Program-made: the position numbers and the translations under genes
The notes under the pieces: generated by a model
Databases searched by the model: none
What the model saw: the letters and a program-made list of their open reading frames with translations, nothing else
What the model was told of the DNA's origin: nothing
Part shown: positions 50,562-62,088 of the stretch, piece by piece
How the letters are laid out: the number at the start of each line of letters is the position of its first letter
Numbering within the stretch: the stretch's first letter is position 1
NCBI RefSeq assembly: GCF_029852145.1
Contig: NC_079973.1
Span: forward strand, 22,772,422 to 22,836,421
DNA from: Microplitis mediator
Lineage: Eukaryota; Arthropoda; Insecta; Hymenoptera; Braconidae
DNA length: 64,000 nt
Direction of reading: 5' to 3'

Positions 50562-52300
50562 TATTTTGACAAAAATATATAGTCAAAAATAAAAACATTT
50601 ATCATCGAAGCTGTATATTAACTAATTTTGTTGATTGAAATAAACAATCGATAAGATCAATAAAAAAATAATAAGTGAAAAATACCTGCTGTTATTAATT
50701 GATTCATTTTATATTTTTTATTTCACACTTGTTGAGTAAATGTGTTCCTTATTATTAATTGAAATATTTGATTATGAAATGATGTATACATTTATTCCAA
50801 ATCAAATTTTTACGTTTTTTATCTGAGTTTTATTAATAATCAAAAAAATTATTTAAACTCATGAAAATTTATGAGTTTTAATGTAGCAGACATAAGACAA
50901 TTTTTTAATTACATATAGAAAAAATTAAATAATTAAAATAACAAAATTCAAAAAAATGCATGTACTAATTTTTGAATTGTCCAAATGTGTATTTTTTAAT
51001 TTTTATTTTATAAATATTTTATTCTTTTATTTTAAAATTTTAAAAATTGCCAGATGTCCGCTAACTTTATTGTGTTCGAAAATTTCAGTTCGATTTAGTA
51101 ACTATTTTTTTCACTGTCCAAAAATTTGAACACGGATATTATTAAATTTTTTCAATTGTATTTAGACTTCTTGTTGTGTTTGTACGAATACAACTTTTTA
51201 TTATCATTTGAGTTTCTTTAAAAATTTGATTCGAATAAAATACGGGGTCAAGTGTAATTTTTTTACATAATTCAAAATATTGTATTTAATAAAAAAAAAT
51301 TAGTAAAATATTTTCAAAATTATTATTATTATTGACTCACCGGTCGCCGGTATTTCGTGGTAACTGCAGCGTTGATTCAATCGTTGTTTTCTTCAAGTAA
51401 TCCATAAGAAAGGGCACTGATAACTTGTTCACTTGTTTTTTTATAAACTTCCAAACTTTGAATTTAATAAATAAGATGATTCTTTTTTAAATTTAGTACC
51501 AAACAATTATAATTAGAAGAAATTTTATCAATTATTTAGCTCGATAAACGTAAAAATAAAAATATTTATGATAAATTAATGACATTTATTTATTTATTTA
51601 TTCAATTTCTTGTATCTACTCTATATTTATTTATTTATATATTTATAAAGCCACTAGAAACCCGCCACCACATAATTTCACGGGCTTTATAATTTAATTT
51701 TCTAATGTAAAGGAAAGATCATAGTAAAAAAAAAAAAAAAGAATTGTAAAAATTATACAGACTACATTTTTAATTATTCTGTATGTATTAAAATTTATTT
51801 ACGCTCTCAAATTGTACTCAGAATAAATAATTTTACAGTTATGGAGGCAGTAAATAAATTTTGAATTTACGCCATCTTTAATATTCAAAGAACTAATAGA
51901 AGCTAAAAAAAATAATTTTATTTTTACGTTTAATTATTTACTTCTGAATATTATTACTGTTTTGACCTCCTTTATCTAATAATTTCTTTATATTTTCACT
52001 TGTATTTGATTATCAATGAGTATTAATTGTACAAAAAATAAAATAAAAATAAAAAAACGCGTATTTATTAAATTCAAAGATGGCGACTGGTGTCGGTGAT
52101 AACTCCCCGCGTTTCTCTCGACACGTAAAAAAAAATAATTCACACGTTTTTACACACTGTAATAAAAGTTCAACAATTGAAATTATTTACTACACTCACT
52201 TGCACTTATCAATTGTTATAAAACATTGTTGAAATTTAAAAATAAAACGAACAAACAAATTACCGAGAACTTGCACCGACACCGCACTCATCAACACCAA
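50562..52300. other. Gene-free region after L12
   Basis: No coding exon found. Contains a degenerate family D copy (about 50871-51078) and otherwise AT-rich sequence with a GC-richer patch near 51335-51420. Confidence 0.45.
50871..51078. repeat. MITE family D, degenerate copy
   Basis: Ends ATGAGTTTTAATGTAGCAGA and a diverged right end around GATGTCCGCTAAC. About 200 bp. Boundaries approximate. Confidence 0.5.
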
Positions 52301-52309
52301 CACCTATTT

Positions 52310-54110
52310 TTTTCACTTTTACTTGTATCACTAAATCACTAGAATAACTTCACTCACTTAATTATCTTCACATAATCACTATTTATTCTATAATTAAATT
52401 TGATATATTATTTATCACAATACAGAGTCAATTATGTTCACTAAAAAATTATCACTGTCCGAAATGTTCACTTCGACTTCTAGTCCACGACTAACTTCAG
52501 ATTAACTCTTAATTTTCCCATAAGACACCAGAGTCTATTTGAATTTTTTAAAAGCCGCACATTTCTTTGGCAGCCATTTTGTTTACGGATTTAATAAGAC
52601 ATTATTTGATTGGGAATTTCAAAAAATTTCAAACCAATCAATTTAATGAACATCGATAAAAATAAAAAAATAAAAATATACAAAGAACTCACGAGAATTA
52701 GCACTGACGCTGGCACTCATCACCACCAACACTTTTATTTGTATCACGAATTCACTCACTTAATTGTCTTTAAATAATTACTATTTATTTTTAAATTGAA
52801 TTTAATATGTTATTGATCACAATACAGGGTCAATTACCATGACTAAAAAATTATCACTGTCCGCAATGTTCACTTCGACTTCTGGTCCTCAACTAACTTC
52901 AGCTAAATTTTTTAATTTCCCATGAGACACCAGCGTCTATTTCAATTTTTAAAAAACCGCAAATTTCATTGGCCGCCAATTTGTTTACGGATTTAATTAA
53001 ATATTATTTGATCAAGTAATTTAAAAAATTCAAACCAATTACTTTAATGACTTTAATAAATTAAAAAAAAAAATATTTAAAAAAACTCAAAACTAGCACT
53101 AACACCTACACTCATCATCATCATCAACACTTTTATTTGTATCAATAATTCACTAAAATAAATTCACTTCCTTCATTGTCTTCAAATAATTACTATTTAT
53201 ATGATCCTGAAGTTAGCAGGCATTTAAAAATTTTTGAATTTTCGTATTTCAAAATATCAATTGTAAAAAAATAAAATAAAAATATGCACATGTAGAAAAT
53301 TTAAAAAACTACAGGTGCAATTTTTCCAAATATTTTTTTTTTATCTTCTATCGTCTAAAAAAAAATCAAAAAATTATTAAATGTCTGCTAACTTCAGTAT
53401 CATACTATTTATTCATTAATTACATTTAATATATTATTTATTACGATACAGGATCGATTATGATGACTAAAAAATTATCACTCTCCGAAATATTCACTTC
53501 GACTTCTAGTGCACAGTCTAGTCCACAACTAACTTCAGCTAAATTTTTAATTTTCTTATAAGACACCAGCGCCTGATTCAATTTTTTAAAAACCGCAAAT
53601 TTAATTGGCCGCCATTTTGTTTACAGATTTAATTAGATATTATTTGATCAAGTAATGTAAAAAATTCAAACCAATCACTTTAATAAACATTAATAAAAAT
53701 AAAAAAATAAAATATTTAAAAAAACTCAGGAGAACTAGCACTAACACCGACACTCATCATCATCAACACTTTTATTTGTATCACTAATTCACTAAAATAA
53801 ATTCACTTTCTTCATTGTCTTCAAACAATTAGTATTGATTTTATAGTTCAATTTAATATATTATTTATTACGATACAGGATCGATTATGATGACTAGAAA
53901 ATTATCACTGTCCGAAATGTTCACTTCGACTTCAAGTGCACGGTCTAGTCCACAACTAACTTCAGCAAAATTTTTTATTTTCTCATAAGACACCAGCGCC
54001 TATTTCAATTTTTTAAAAACCTCAAATTTCATTGGCCGAAATTTTGTTTACGGATTCATCAAGACTTTATTTGATTGGGTGATTTAAAAAATTTTAAACC
54101 AATCAGAAGT
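52310..54110. repeat. Four-copy tandem repeat, unit about 405-430 bp
   Basis: The word AATGTTCACTTCGACTTC (or a close variant) recurs near 52463, 52866, 53485 and 53914. Each copy is preceded by ATTATCACT and followed by ACTAACTTCAG, then ACACCAG, TTGGC and TTTGTTTACGGATT in the same order. Spacing is about 404, 618 and 429 bp. The long interval is explained by a 203-bp family E MITE inserted in the third unit. No ORF spans it. Unit edges are approximate. Confidence 0.8.
53201..53403. repeat. MITE family E, copy 2, inside the tandem repeat
   Basis: 203 bp with inverted ends ATGATCCTGAAGTTAGCAGG and its counterpart ending ACTTCAGTATCAT. Flanked by a perfect 9-bp direct repeat ACTATTTAT (53192-53200 and 53404-53412). 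Confidence 0.85.
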
Positions 54111-54745
54111 TGTGTTTGATATGAAGTTGGCCAAAAAACTAGATATTTTCCTAGACAACTTCACTCGTATTCTTTAATCCTCAGTGTATTTTCCTTGCCA
54201 TTGTTCGTGTCTACGCGGTGGTTTCGTTCAAAATAATATCAACTAATAATTTAATGACATTTTAAATAAAATAGATAAATAAATTAATAAACGAAAATAA
54301 TTTATTTACAGTGAATTAGTTAAAAAGTACGACAAAATATTAAATATGTAGTGGTTGTGAAAAAAAGTTCGGGAAGTAAACAATAGTTCCGCCATTTTAG
54401 TGTAAAAATAAAGTGGAAAATAATTAAAAGTCTAAAAAAATTTAATTTAATCTAGTGACTTATTTAATTATTTAATAAAAGTGTCAGTGCATTAGTGAAG
54501 TGAAAGTTTTTTTTTTTTTTGGCTACTGTATGAAGTAAAAAGTCGATCGATAAATTCGTGGAATAAATGAATGGCTAAAGTTCTTGGAATTTTTTTTTTT
54601 CTCTAACGGTTTTATACTTCAACTCTTTCCACCTCAATAATAAAATTTATCTCAGTTACATTTATTCCTTCTTATTTTAAAATCATATCTATCTATTAAT
54701 TTTAAATATTTATTGATTTTTTTTTCTATATCAAGTAATAAATTT

Positions 54746-55045
54746 ATTTTTATCATTCATGCAATATAAGTGCTATCTTGGCGCACGCTCTTTTGTTCGC
54801 CAAATAGCTGTTTGCCCATTCAACTGTTTCCACGACATTTGTGTGCGTTAAACGATTATCTGCGTGCGACAAGTAAATTTGAGTGCGACAAGTAAACTTG
54901 TCGCACTCAAATTTACTTCTTGTCGCATGCAGATTATCGTTTAACCCACAAAAATGTCGCGGCAACAGTTGAATCAGCAAAAAGCTACTTGGAGAATAAA
55001 ACAGCGAGCACTAAGATAGTACTTATATTGCATTAATGATAAAAA
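54746..55045. repeat. Large foldback palindrome
   Basis: The two halves are near-complementary around a centre at about 54890-54905. The left end reads TATCATTCATGCAATATAAG and the right end is its complement through TTATATTGCATTAATGAT. The arms include TGAGTGCGACAAGTAAA and TTTGTGTGCGTTAAACGAT. A hairpin about 150 bp per arm is predicted. It may be a MITE or foldback element. Right next to it a second, shorter palindrome runs about 55055-55165. Confidence 0.7.
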
Positions 55046-55054
55046 AAACTGTGT

Positions 55055-55165
55055 TCAATTCGTGCGGTGTTGTCGATTACCCACTCGAGCGAATGAGCGC
55101 ACTCACTTCGTTCGTGCGCTCAACTTCGCTCTCGTGGGCAATCGACAACTTACCGCACTAGTTGT
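55055..55165. repeat. Second foldback palindrome
   Basis: TGCGGTGTTGTCGATTACCC at the left pairs with GGGCAATCGACAACTTACCG at the right. The middle contains GAGCGCACTCACTTCGTTCG, itself partly palindromic. Unusually GC-rich for this window. Confidence 0.6.
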
Positions 55166-55230
55166 ACAATATACTATTTTAATATTTTTTACAATTAAAT
55201 TTATTCCCGCATCAATTTTTATAACTTTTT

Positions 55231-55439
55231 ATGAGTGTAAATGTAGCAGACATCAGACAAATTTGAAATTATCAATAAATAAAAATTAAATAAATAATAA
55301 AATAAAATTTTAAAAAAATGCGCGTTTGAAAAATTTAAAAATTAATAAGTGGATTTTTTATAAATATTATTTTTTAAATTATTTACTTTAATTATTTATA
55401 ATTTTAAATTTGTCTGATGTCTGCTACATTCACACTCAT
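55231..55439. repeat. MITE family D, copy 2
   Basis: 209 bp with ends ATGAGTGTAAATGTAGCAGA and its complement. Flanks AACTTTTT and AACTTGTG are partly alike. The right flank (55440-55495) is repeated at 61290-61342, next to another D copy, so the whole segment was duplicated. Confidence 0.75.
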
Positions 55440-55549
55440 AACTTGTGGCCATTTGTTTAAAAAAGCTTCGAATTAGGATTTAAGTTATTAAAACTAATAT
55501 AGTCGATATTTTTGAATTATTGTTGATGTATTAAAGATATAATAGATAA

Positions 55550-55668
55550 TTCACAGGTAGAAAATTTAAAAAACTATAGGTGCAATTTTTAAAAATATTT
55601 TTTTCTTATAATTTATCGTTTTTAAAAAAATCTAACAATTATTAGACGTCGACTAAATTTAGTATCAA
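55550..55668. repeat. MITE family E, partial copy
   Basis: The segment from TAGAAAATTTAAAAAACTAT to CGACTAAATTTAGTATCA matches the right part of the copies at 19614 and 53201. The left end is missing. Confidence 0.5.
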
Positions 55669-55791
55669 AAGAAAATTTCATATTTTATTAATAAAATACA
55701 AATATATATTTTTTTTACGAGTGAAGTATAGGAATTAATCAGTGTTACTTAATAATTAATAATGAACAATGATAGTGAATATTAAAAATGA

Positions 55792-55978
55792 ATGACCAAG
55801 TATTTCTTGCCCTCGTATGATAAATTACTTGAAGATATCAACGATCCTGTCATTGTCGGCGACAACAACAAGACGATTCAGCGACTGGTGAGTCTTTTTT
55901 TTTTTAAATAAATTTAAGTATATTAAACAAATAAATTCAGAGCAAAGGTTGCAATGAATGGGACAAGATCATTCAGAT
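55792..55978 (+). CDS. Orphan two-exon coding fragment, unrecognised
   Basis: An ATG at 55792 opens a 32-codon exon (to 55887) ending in a consensus donor CTG|GTGAGT. Its product (begins MTKYFLPSYDKLLEDINDP) has the look of real coding sequence, unlike the surrounding repeats. A candidate second exon at 55941-55978 follows an ATTCAG acceptor and continues in frame (SKGCNEWDKIIQ) to a GTATGT donor. I do not recognise the protein. No further exon is found in the next few hundred bases, which are transposon sequence, so it is either a truncated fragment or the 5' end of a gene continuing far downstream across L13/L14. An overlapping out-of-frame ATG precedes it at 55788. Confidence 0.4.
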
Positions 55979-56002
55979 GTATGTAAACCTTTAGCTTTAT
56001 CA

Positions 56003-56445
56003 GAGCCGGATTTAAACTTAATGCCGCCCCTGGGCACCGGAAAAAAATCCGCCCAATATTGGAATTTTACTTAAACTTATAGTTCATATGTTTTATTTTT
56101 CAAACTTTGCCGCCCTTTGAAAAAAAAATTGAATTATCGCCAGTTAAATTCTCTGGAAATCCCAGAGACATCCCATAGAAATCCCATAGAAAATATAGAC
56201 CCAGCACTCGGTAATGGGAAAAAAAAATTGAATTATCGCCAGTTAAATTCTCTGGAAATCCCTGAGACATCCCATAGAAATCCCGTAGGCAGGGCCGGAT
56301 TCAAACTTAATGCCGCCCTTGGAAACCGGCAAAAAATCTGCTCCAATACTGGAATTTTACTTATAGTTCATATATTTTATTTTTCAAAATTTGCCGCCCT
56401 GGGCACTTGCCCCGACTTCCCCTAGTGTAAATCCACCACTGAGCT
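56003..56445. repeat. hAT-like repeat with internal direct duplications
   Basis: GCCGGATTTAAACTTAATGC (56003) recurs nearly unchanged at 56285, and the segment TTGAATTATCGCCAGTTAAA occurs at about 56129 and 56228. The right end, read in complement, begins CTCAGTGGTGGATTTACACT, similar to CAGTGG-type hAT ends. Non-coding; the ORF across it only reads the repeats. Confidence 0.5.
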
Positions 56446-56457
56446 TTATATAAAAAT

Positions 56458-56692
56458 ATTTCTGAAGATCGAAACGTTTTCCGCGCAACGGAAAAAAAAA
56501 TTGTAAAGTACAAAATCTACTGGTTGCATGACTAAATTTCTGAAATGTTTCGCATATAGATGATATATCAGCTGAAAATCTAAGGCCACCTCTAACTTCC
56601 GGAGCTACCCCTTAAGTTGCCCTTAAGCAGTCGAATTGCATGAATTTCTTCCATTTTCGTTATGCGAAAAACGTTTCGATCTTTAGATACAT
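56458..56692. repeat. MITE family A, copy 4, diverged
   Basis: Inverted ends CTGAAGATCGAAACGTTTTC and its complement ending CTTTAGATACAT. About 235 bp. Its target duplication is no longer clear, so it is the oldest of the four copies. Confidence 0.75.
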
Positions 56693-57911
56693 ACATAAAA
56701 GCTAAATCTTTAAAAATTTTTCTAGACCTTGAGAGAGTTATATTTTTTTATAGAAAAATATTTCTAATCTCCTTATAAACATCATAGATTTAAATAGCGA
56801 GGTCATGATTTATAAACTGATAATAATAATAATTTGGAAGTGATACTTCGAGAATGAATTTTGTTAGTATTGGTAACTCTTAAATCTATGCAAGGTAACC
56901 AATACGAGCTATTGATGTCGAGTCATCAATGCAAAATACAGTCATTAGTTAATTAAGGAATCATGATACCAAATATGGTTGCTGTTGATGATCTAAATTG
57001 ACCTTAAACTTTTTTGTATAGGAGAATTCCGTACGTGAGAACTTTTTTTTTCTCTCCTTCTTGAATATCGTCCTTATTGGGCCACGTGCTCTCAGTATTT
57101 GAGTATTGTTATACTCTTTAAAACTGACAGAAAAAATTAGTGAATATTCACTAAATCATAGTTAGAGATCAAGTTTTTTTATTTTAAGAATTATCAAATA
57201 ATATTAATTAGGTATGATTATTTGCTTAATTAACTATATTACTGATAAAATTGACTCTTTAAATAATAATAAATAAAAAAAATAAATGTTGAAACCTTGA
57301 ATGTTCATTGAATCGAGAATGAGGAAAAAAAAATGTTTACTTTAACGCACATTAGTTGTTTTTAACTGTATAACAAATTATTATTATTAATTTTATGTTT
57401 AATGTAATTATTTAAGTTATTAAAAAAATACTTTTAATGTTAATAAAAAATTACATTATTTCTTTCAACATTTATAAATGTTTATATAAATTTATTTGAA
57501 TAATTATTTTTTTAACAATTGAGCTTTCACTTGATGAGAAAAAGCCAATTTTCGCCCACCGTTAAAGAAAATAAAAAACGTTAATGACGGGCTGATTATC
57601 AGCTATTTTTATTTTAAAAAATATCTCAAGTTGTATAGAGATCAGAGTTGTTAATAATTGATATTTTGTTTAAAAAATTAACAATTTTTATCAGAATGAG
57701 AAATTTTTTTTCTTGTTAAGTAATAAAACCAAATATTTATTCTTCAATATTATCACATATTTTTCTGGTAAAATATGTTAATTTGTTGCCGAAATATAAA
57801 GTGTTTTGACAAGTGAATAAAAAAAAAAATTGAGTATAAATTGAACATTAAGTTGAATCAAAAAACAGAATATTTTTGATCAAAAACATTGAAAAGTTGA
57901 ACTCAAGCAAA
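56693..57911. other. Gene-free region and L13 promoter
   Basis: AT-rich, no coding exon seen. The motif TTGACAAGTGAATAAAA lies at 57806-57822 and a TATA-like GAGTATAAATTG follows at about 57833, ahead of the L13 ATG. Confidence 0.5.
57806..57822 (+). promoter_or_regulatory. Shared upstream motif of L13
   Basis: TTGACAAGTGAATAAAA, about 90-105 bp before the ATG. Nearly identical to the motifs before L8 and L14. Confidence 0.5.
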
Positions 57912-58696
57912 ATGTTGCGTGTTTCTATAATTTTTTGCTTAATTGCTGGAACTTTTGCTCAGTCCTTGAGGCCCGGTCCTTGTCGCAAAGTCAATGTGAA
58001 GCCAATTGATTTTAATAGGGTATGTATTATCCCTTAAACCAAAATTATTTAAATAAACTAAACTATTCTTAATAAATATAATATGTTAAATTTTATTGCA
58101 CTAGATGTCGGGAGTATGGTATGCGCATGCTACTAGCCCTGATAATTTCGACCCTCTACAAATCGGTCTTAAACAGTTGTGGTCTCAACCCTGCAATGGT
58201 GTTACAGATGTTCTTTTTACCGGTCTTTTGACAACGTACGTCAACAGTCTCTGTATATTATTTTTTTATTAACGTCTTAATATATAATTTGGAAACTTTT
58301 TCTTCATTTCATGAACTAGGACCAACCAAAACTTAACTGTTGAAGCCGATGCATACACAAATGAAGACAACGCTTTAATATATGATATTCATATACCAAT
58401 TTTGGGGGTTTCACACAGAGAGCGCCAGATTCTTGAAACAGACTATGAGAACTACTCAATATCTAGGAATTGTACAAATGTTGGATCTAATCAGTAAGTT
58501 TTTAATTAAAAAATTTACGATATTTTGTACTTTAATACATTATTATATGAATCTTTTTAGCTTTGAAAACATTGGGATATTTACACGAGAACAAAACCCT
58601 TCTATAAATTACGCAAATTTAGGATATCGTGTATTCGCTCGTTACGGACTCAGAGCACCGGAAATAATAAAAATTGATCAGCAATGCTGTGCTTAA
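57912..58696 (+). CDS. Lipocalin L13
   Basis: Exons 57912-58019, 58105-58235, 58320-58493 and 58561-58696 encode 182 aa. The signal peptide is MLRVSIIFCLIAGTFA, then QSLRPGPCRKV. Exon 2 begins MSGVWYAHATSPDNF and carries its Cys several residues later than in other members (WSQPCNG). Exon 3 has QILETDYENYSISRNCTN, with Arg replacing the usual Trp before the Cys. Exon 4 has GIFTREQNP and ends KIDQQCCA: two adjacent cysteines instead of N-C-P. Placed about 7.3 kb from L12 behind a repeat-rich gap. Forms a pair with L14, sharing promoter motif and sequence style. Confidence 0.84.
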
Positions 58697-59405
58697 ATAC
58701 ATCTTGTGTTAGTATTTAGTGATTGTATTCAGCTCTTCTCTGTGTAATTTCAAATGCTTAAAACGAATAAATAATATCAATCATAAATAAGTAGTCTTCA
58801 AATTATTACCAAGTCTATCCCTATAATTAATTAATTATTTATAGTTCAGCTGTTTCGATTACCAAAAATTTTCGACTTCTGTACCACATCTAAAATAAGA
58901 AATACTTGTTTATTAAATATAAAAATATATGTATTAATTTTTTTTTATTGTTTACTTTTATTATTATTATTATAATTATGACGAGATTTTTCTTATCGAA
59001 TTTTTATTTTTCAAAATGATTAATTATGTTTTTAATGAAGTATTTTTAGTACTCAAAAATATTTTTGGATGAGTTATTTATTTTTCGGAATTTATCATTT
59101 AATTATTTACTTACGTGCTCAAATATACATAAAAACATATTTTTAAAAATGTATCAGCAAAATTTTAAAATAATAGTGCTAGACTATAGTTAATTACTCA
59201 AAGATAATTGCTTACGATGTTATAAACATCAATCATCTTTGTTAATAATTTAAGATGACTTCCGATTACCATAAAATGTAAAAAAAATAGGAAGAAAAAT
59301 TATTATTATTTTCAGTTTTCATCAAATTTTTTAAAATAAACCACCTCTAATAACCGGTGGTGACCAGGATTGAGAGCAATTTATCTTTTGCAACCCGTTT
59401 ATGCA

Positions 59406-59693
59406 CACAGTAAAAAAGGATTCGTCAAAATCAACACATATCGTGTATAAAACGAACATTTTACACTTATTTATATGTTATTTTAACATATCGTAAGTGT
59501 TAAAAAAGTTACACAGGTATATGTTAGCAGTATCAAATTTTGCAAGAGTTCTTTTGTGATGGTCGACATTATTTTTAACATATTTTGTATGTTGATTTGA
59601 TAGTAACATAATAAGTGTGACTTTCGAATAAAACTCAGTACTTTAACACACGCTTGTTTTCACACTTTGACGATTCGTTTTTTACTGTGTGCA
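59406..59693. repeat. Putative short TIR element
   Basis: Left end CACAGTAAAAAAGGATTCGT and right end ACGATTCGTTTTTTACTGTG are inverted copies of about 18 bp. The interior repeats TAACATAT-type words. No second copy seen in the window. Confidence 0.5.
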
Positions 59694-59785
59694 AAACTAA
59701 TAAATAAAATCTTCGCACTGTAAATATTGTTTCATATTTTATGTGATAAAATACATACATTTTTTGTCTGCATTAAATATATATT

Positions 59786-59800
59786 TTGACAAGTGAACAG
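59786..59800 (+). promoter_or_regulatory. Shared upstream motif of L14
   Basis: TTGACAAGTGAACAG, about 75-90 bp before the ATG, followed by a TATA-like GAATATAAG. Confidence 0.5.
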
Positions 59801-59872
59801 GAAGATTGAATATAAGTATCAGTTGACAGAAAGTGATTGTTCATAATTATTGAGAAACTCATCTAAAGCTAA

Positions 59873-60655
59873 ATGTTGCTTATTGTTATAATTTCTTACA
59901 TAATTACTGGAGCTATTGCTCAGTATGTGGCAGACGGTCCTTGCCCCAAATTGATTATTGAGGAACCACTTGATTTGGCCCGGGTATGTACTATCCTTCA
60001 ACCAAAATTATTGAATTATGATCCTCATTTTGAGTAAACACAATATATTTTAATTAATTGTCTTAGTCAAGTGGACTATGGTTCAAGGACAGGGGTAGTG
60101 GTGGTTCTTCGGACGATTTACAGAAATGCGTAACACAAGTTTGGTATTCACCTAACGATGACGGTGTATCAGAGGTTGTTTCTACTAGTATTTTCACGAC
60201 GTAATTTGAAAATTTACATTTATTATTTATTTTTGTTGTTTTTATTCGTTATATTTAATCTATTTTTCAAATTAGGACCAACGATGAATTAAAAACCGTA
60301 GCTGAAGTAATTGTAAGTAAAAATAATGCATTCTTGTTTGATATCCATGTACCAATTACGGGACATAGCTATCGAGAAAGCTGGGATATTGCACTAGATT
60401 ATGACAATTACGCAATAGGTTGGACCTGTTCCTATAATGGAACTACGCGGTGAGTCAATTCTTTTAAAAAATGTGAAATCATTTTATTTGTAAACTAATC
60501 ATAAAATAATTTTCGTTAGTACGGAGAACGCTGCGATTTATACTCGAGAACGAAATCCAACTATAGATCTCCTAAAAATAGCGCAAGAAGCATTCGATCG
60601 CTACGGTCTCATAATGCCTGATATGATCAAAAGTGATAACGAAAATTGTCCTTAA
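59873..60655 (+). CDS. Lipocalin L14
   Basis: Exons 59873-59983, 60067-60200, 60276-60449 and 60520-60655 encode 184 aa. The signal peptide is MLLIVIISYITGAIA, then QYVADGPCPKL. Exon 2 begins SSGLWFKDRGSGGSS, so the Tyr and acidic residue after the conserved Trp are replaced by Phe-Lys. It has DDLQKCVTQVW. Exon 3 has WDIALDYDNYAIGWTC, with LDY in place of TDY. Exon 4 has AIYTRERNP and ends KSDNENCP. The calyx-mouth residues are among the most altered in the array. It is the last member in the window. Confidence 0.84.
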
Positions 60656-61126
60656 ACTGTTTTTAAAAATATTAATTCCAATTAATAAAAATAATTAAGA
60701 GATCAGCTCCTTAACTATAATTTTATACAAAAAATATTTTCTTTATCTTATATGAAAAAAATAGATATCCAGACGTGAAGCTATGTTTGATTATCAACAT
60801 TTTATGTTTGTAAATTATCCATGCTTCAAGTAATAATAATTGTTATTTAAAATAGTTATTGAGAGCACGTAATTTTTATTAATAAATCTAGAATAAAAAA
60901 TATTTGTTTTTAATTATTATTCTATTGGCTCAATCATTGCTAGCTTTTGTATAGATTATTGCTAGATCCTTCAACTTGTGCTGTTTGATTAGCTCGATCA
61001 ATTTCCAGCCAACATAAAAAGGAGAAAACAGTTAATATCGATAGTATATTACAAATATTGATTCCTATCATTTTTATTGACAATTTTATTTTCTTTAAAT
61101 TTATATCACTTATAACAGTCCTTAAT

Positions 61127-61289
61127 CTTAAAATTATCAATAAATAGATTAAATAATTAATAAAATAAAATTTTCAAAAAATGCGCGTTTAAAGAATTAA
61201 AAAATTAATAAGTATACTTTTTATAAATATTATTTTTTTAATTATTTATGATTTTAAATTTGTCTGATGTCTGCTACATTCACACACAT
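61127..61289. repeat. MITE family D, left-truncated copy 4
   Basis: Matches the copy at 55231-55439 from its AAATTATCAATAAAT stretch to the right end (CTGCTACATTCACAC). The following 50 bp also match (AACTTTTGGCCATTTG), so it belongs to a segmental copy rather than an independent insertion. Confidence 0.65.
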
Positions 61290-61342
61290 AACTTTTGGCC
61301 ATTTGTTTAAAAAAGCTTCAAATTAGGATTTAAGTTATTAAA

Positions 61343-61649
61343 AGTCGAATTTGTAAACTTGATATTTCATATGCTAACAGGCCATCAAAGTCTAGAGTAA
61401 ACAGAATCATACAAATGTAAGTTTTTATTATTAAAAATATGAAGACTACGAGATAATTTGTCCTACATATAGTGCAATAAAATTACCAACAATATCCAGC
61501 TTGTAACAAATAATATTTAGTTATCGATCACAATAAAAGAAAAGTATTTGGAAAATCCACATAAAACCTTACATTTGTATAATTCTGTTTACTCTAGACT
61601 TTGATAGCCTGTTATTATACGAAATATCAAGTTTACGAATTCGACTCCC
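61343..61649. repeat. Foldback element with ~85-bp arms
   Basis: GTCGAATTTGTAAACTTGAT at the left pairs with ATCAAGTTTACGAATTCGAC at the right. The arms also share CAAAGTCTAGAGTAAACAGA and its complement. The spacer is about 110-120 bp. Non-coding. Confidence 0.7.
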
Positions 61650-61770
61650 AGGACTTTCTTTTAAGAAATTTAATGCCCTATAAGAATATTCTAGAGCCGA
61701 ATTTTTGTCTCACATGGTTCAAAAGTTATAATATTTTTAATCAAAAAGGATTTTTCTGCATGTTATTTAA

Positions 61771-62021
61771 GGGGTTAGGGGTAGTCAGAATTTTCAAAAA
61801 ATCGATTTTTTTTTTTTTGCATTTTCTTAAAGTATAATATTTTAAAAATATTGTGTGAAAATTTGAAGTGAATCCGACAAATTCTTTTCGAGTTATTTAA
61901 CAATGACCAAAGGACGCTCGGGTGCTACGTGGCATTCGAGAGCAGGTAGCTAGAAACAGCTGCAAGCAACCGACCTTTCGGGTTTCATTGTCATGAATAT
62001 CTCCCCATTTTAATGTATTTA

Positions 62022-62088
<67 letters not shown>

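Larger units (their letters stand above)
58697..59872. other. L13-L14 intergenic region
   Basis: Non-coding. The segment 59405-59695 has near-inverted ends (CACAGTAAAAAAGGATTCGT and ACGATTCGTTTTTTACTGTG), which suggests a further short TIR element of about 290 bp. The shared promoter motif TTGACAAGTGAACAG is at 59786. Confidence 0.5.
60656..61770. other. Intergenic region between L14 and the MULE
   Basis: Non-coding. Contains a partial family D copy (61127-61289), the flank it shares with 55440-55495, and a foldback element at 61343-61649. Confidence 0.5.

Noticed and set aside
56117..56425. 102-codon ORF
   Set aside because: It reads across an internal duplication of a hAT-like repeat and has no protein signature.
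61601..61837. 78-codon ORF before the MULE
   Set aside because: It spans the right arm of a foldback element and the MULE terminal region, so it is not a gene.
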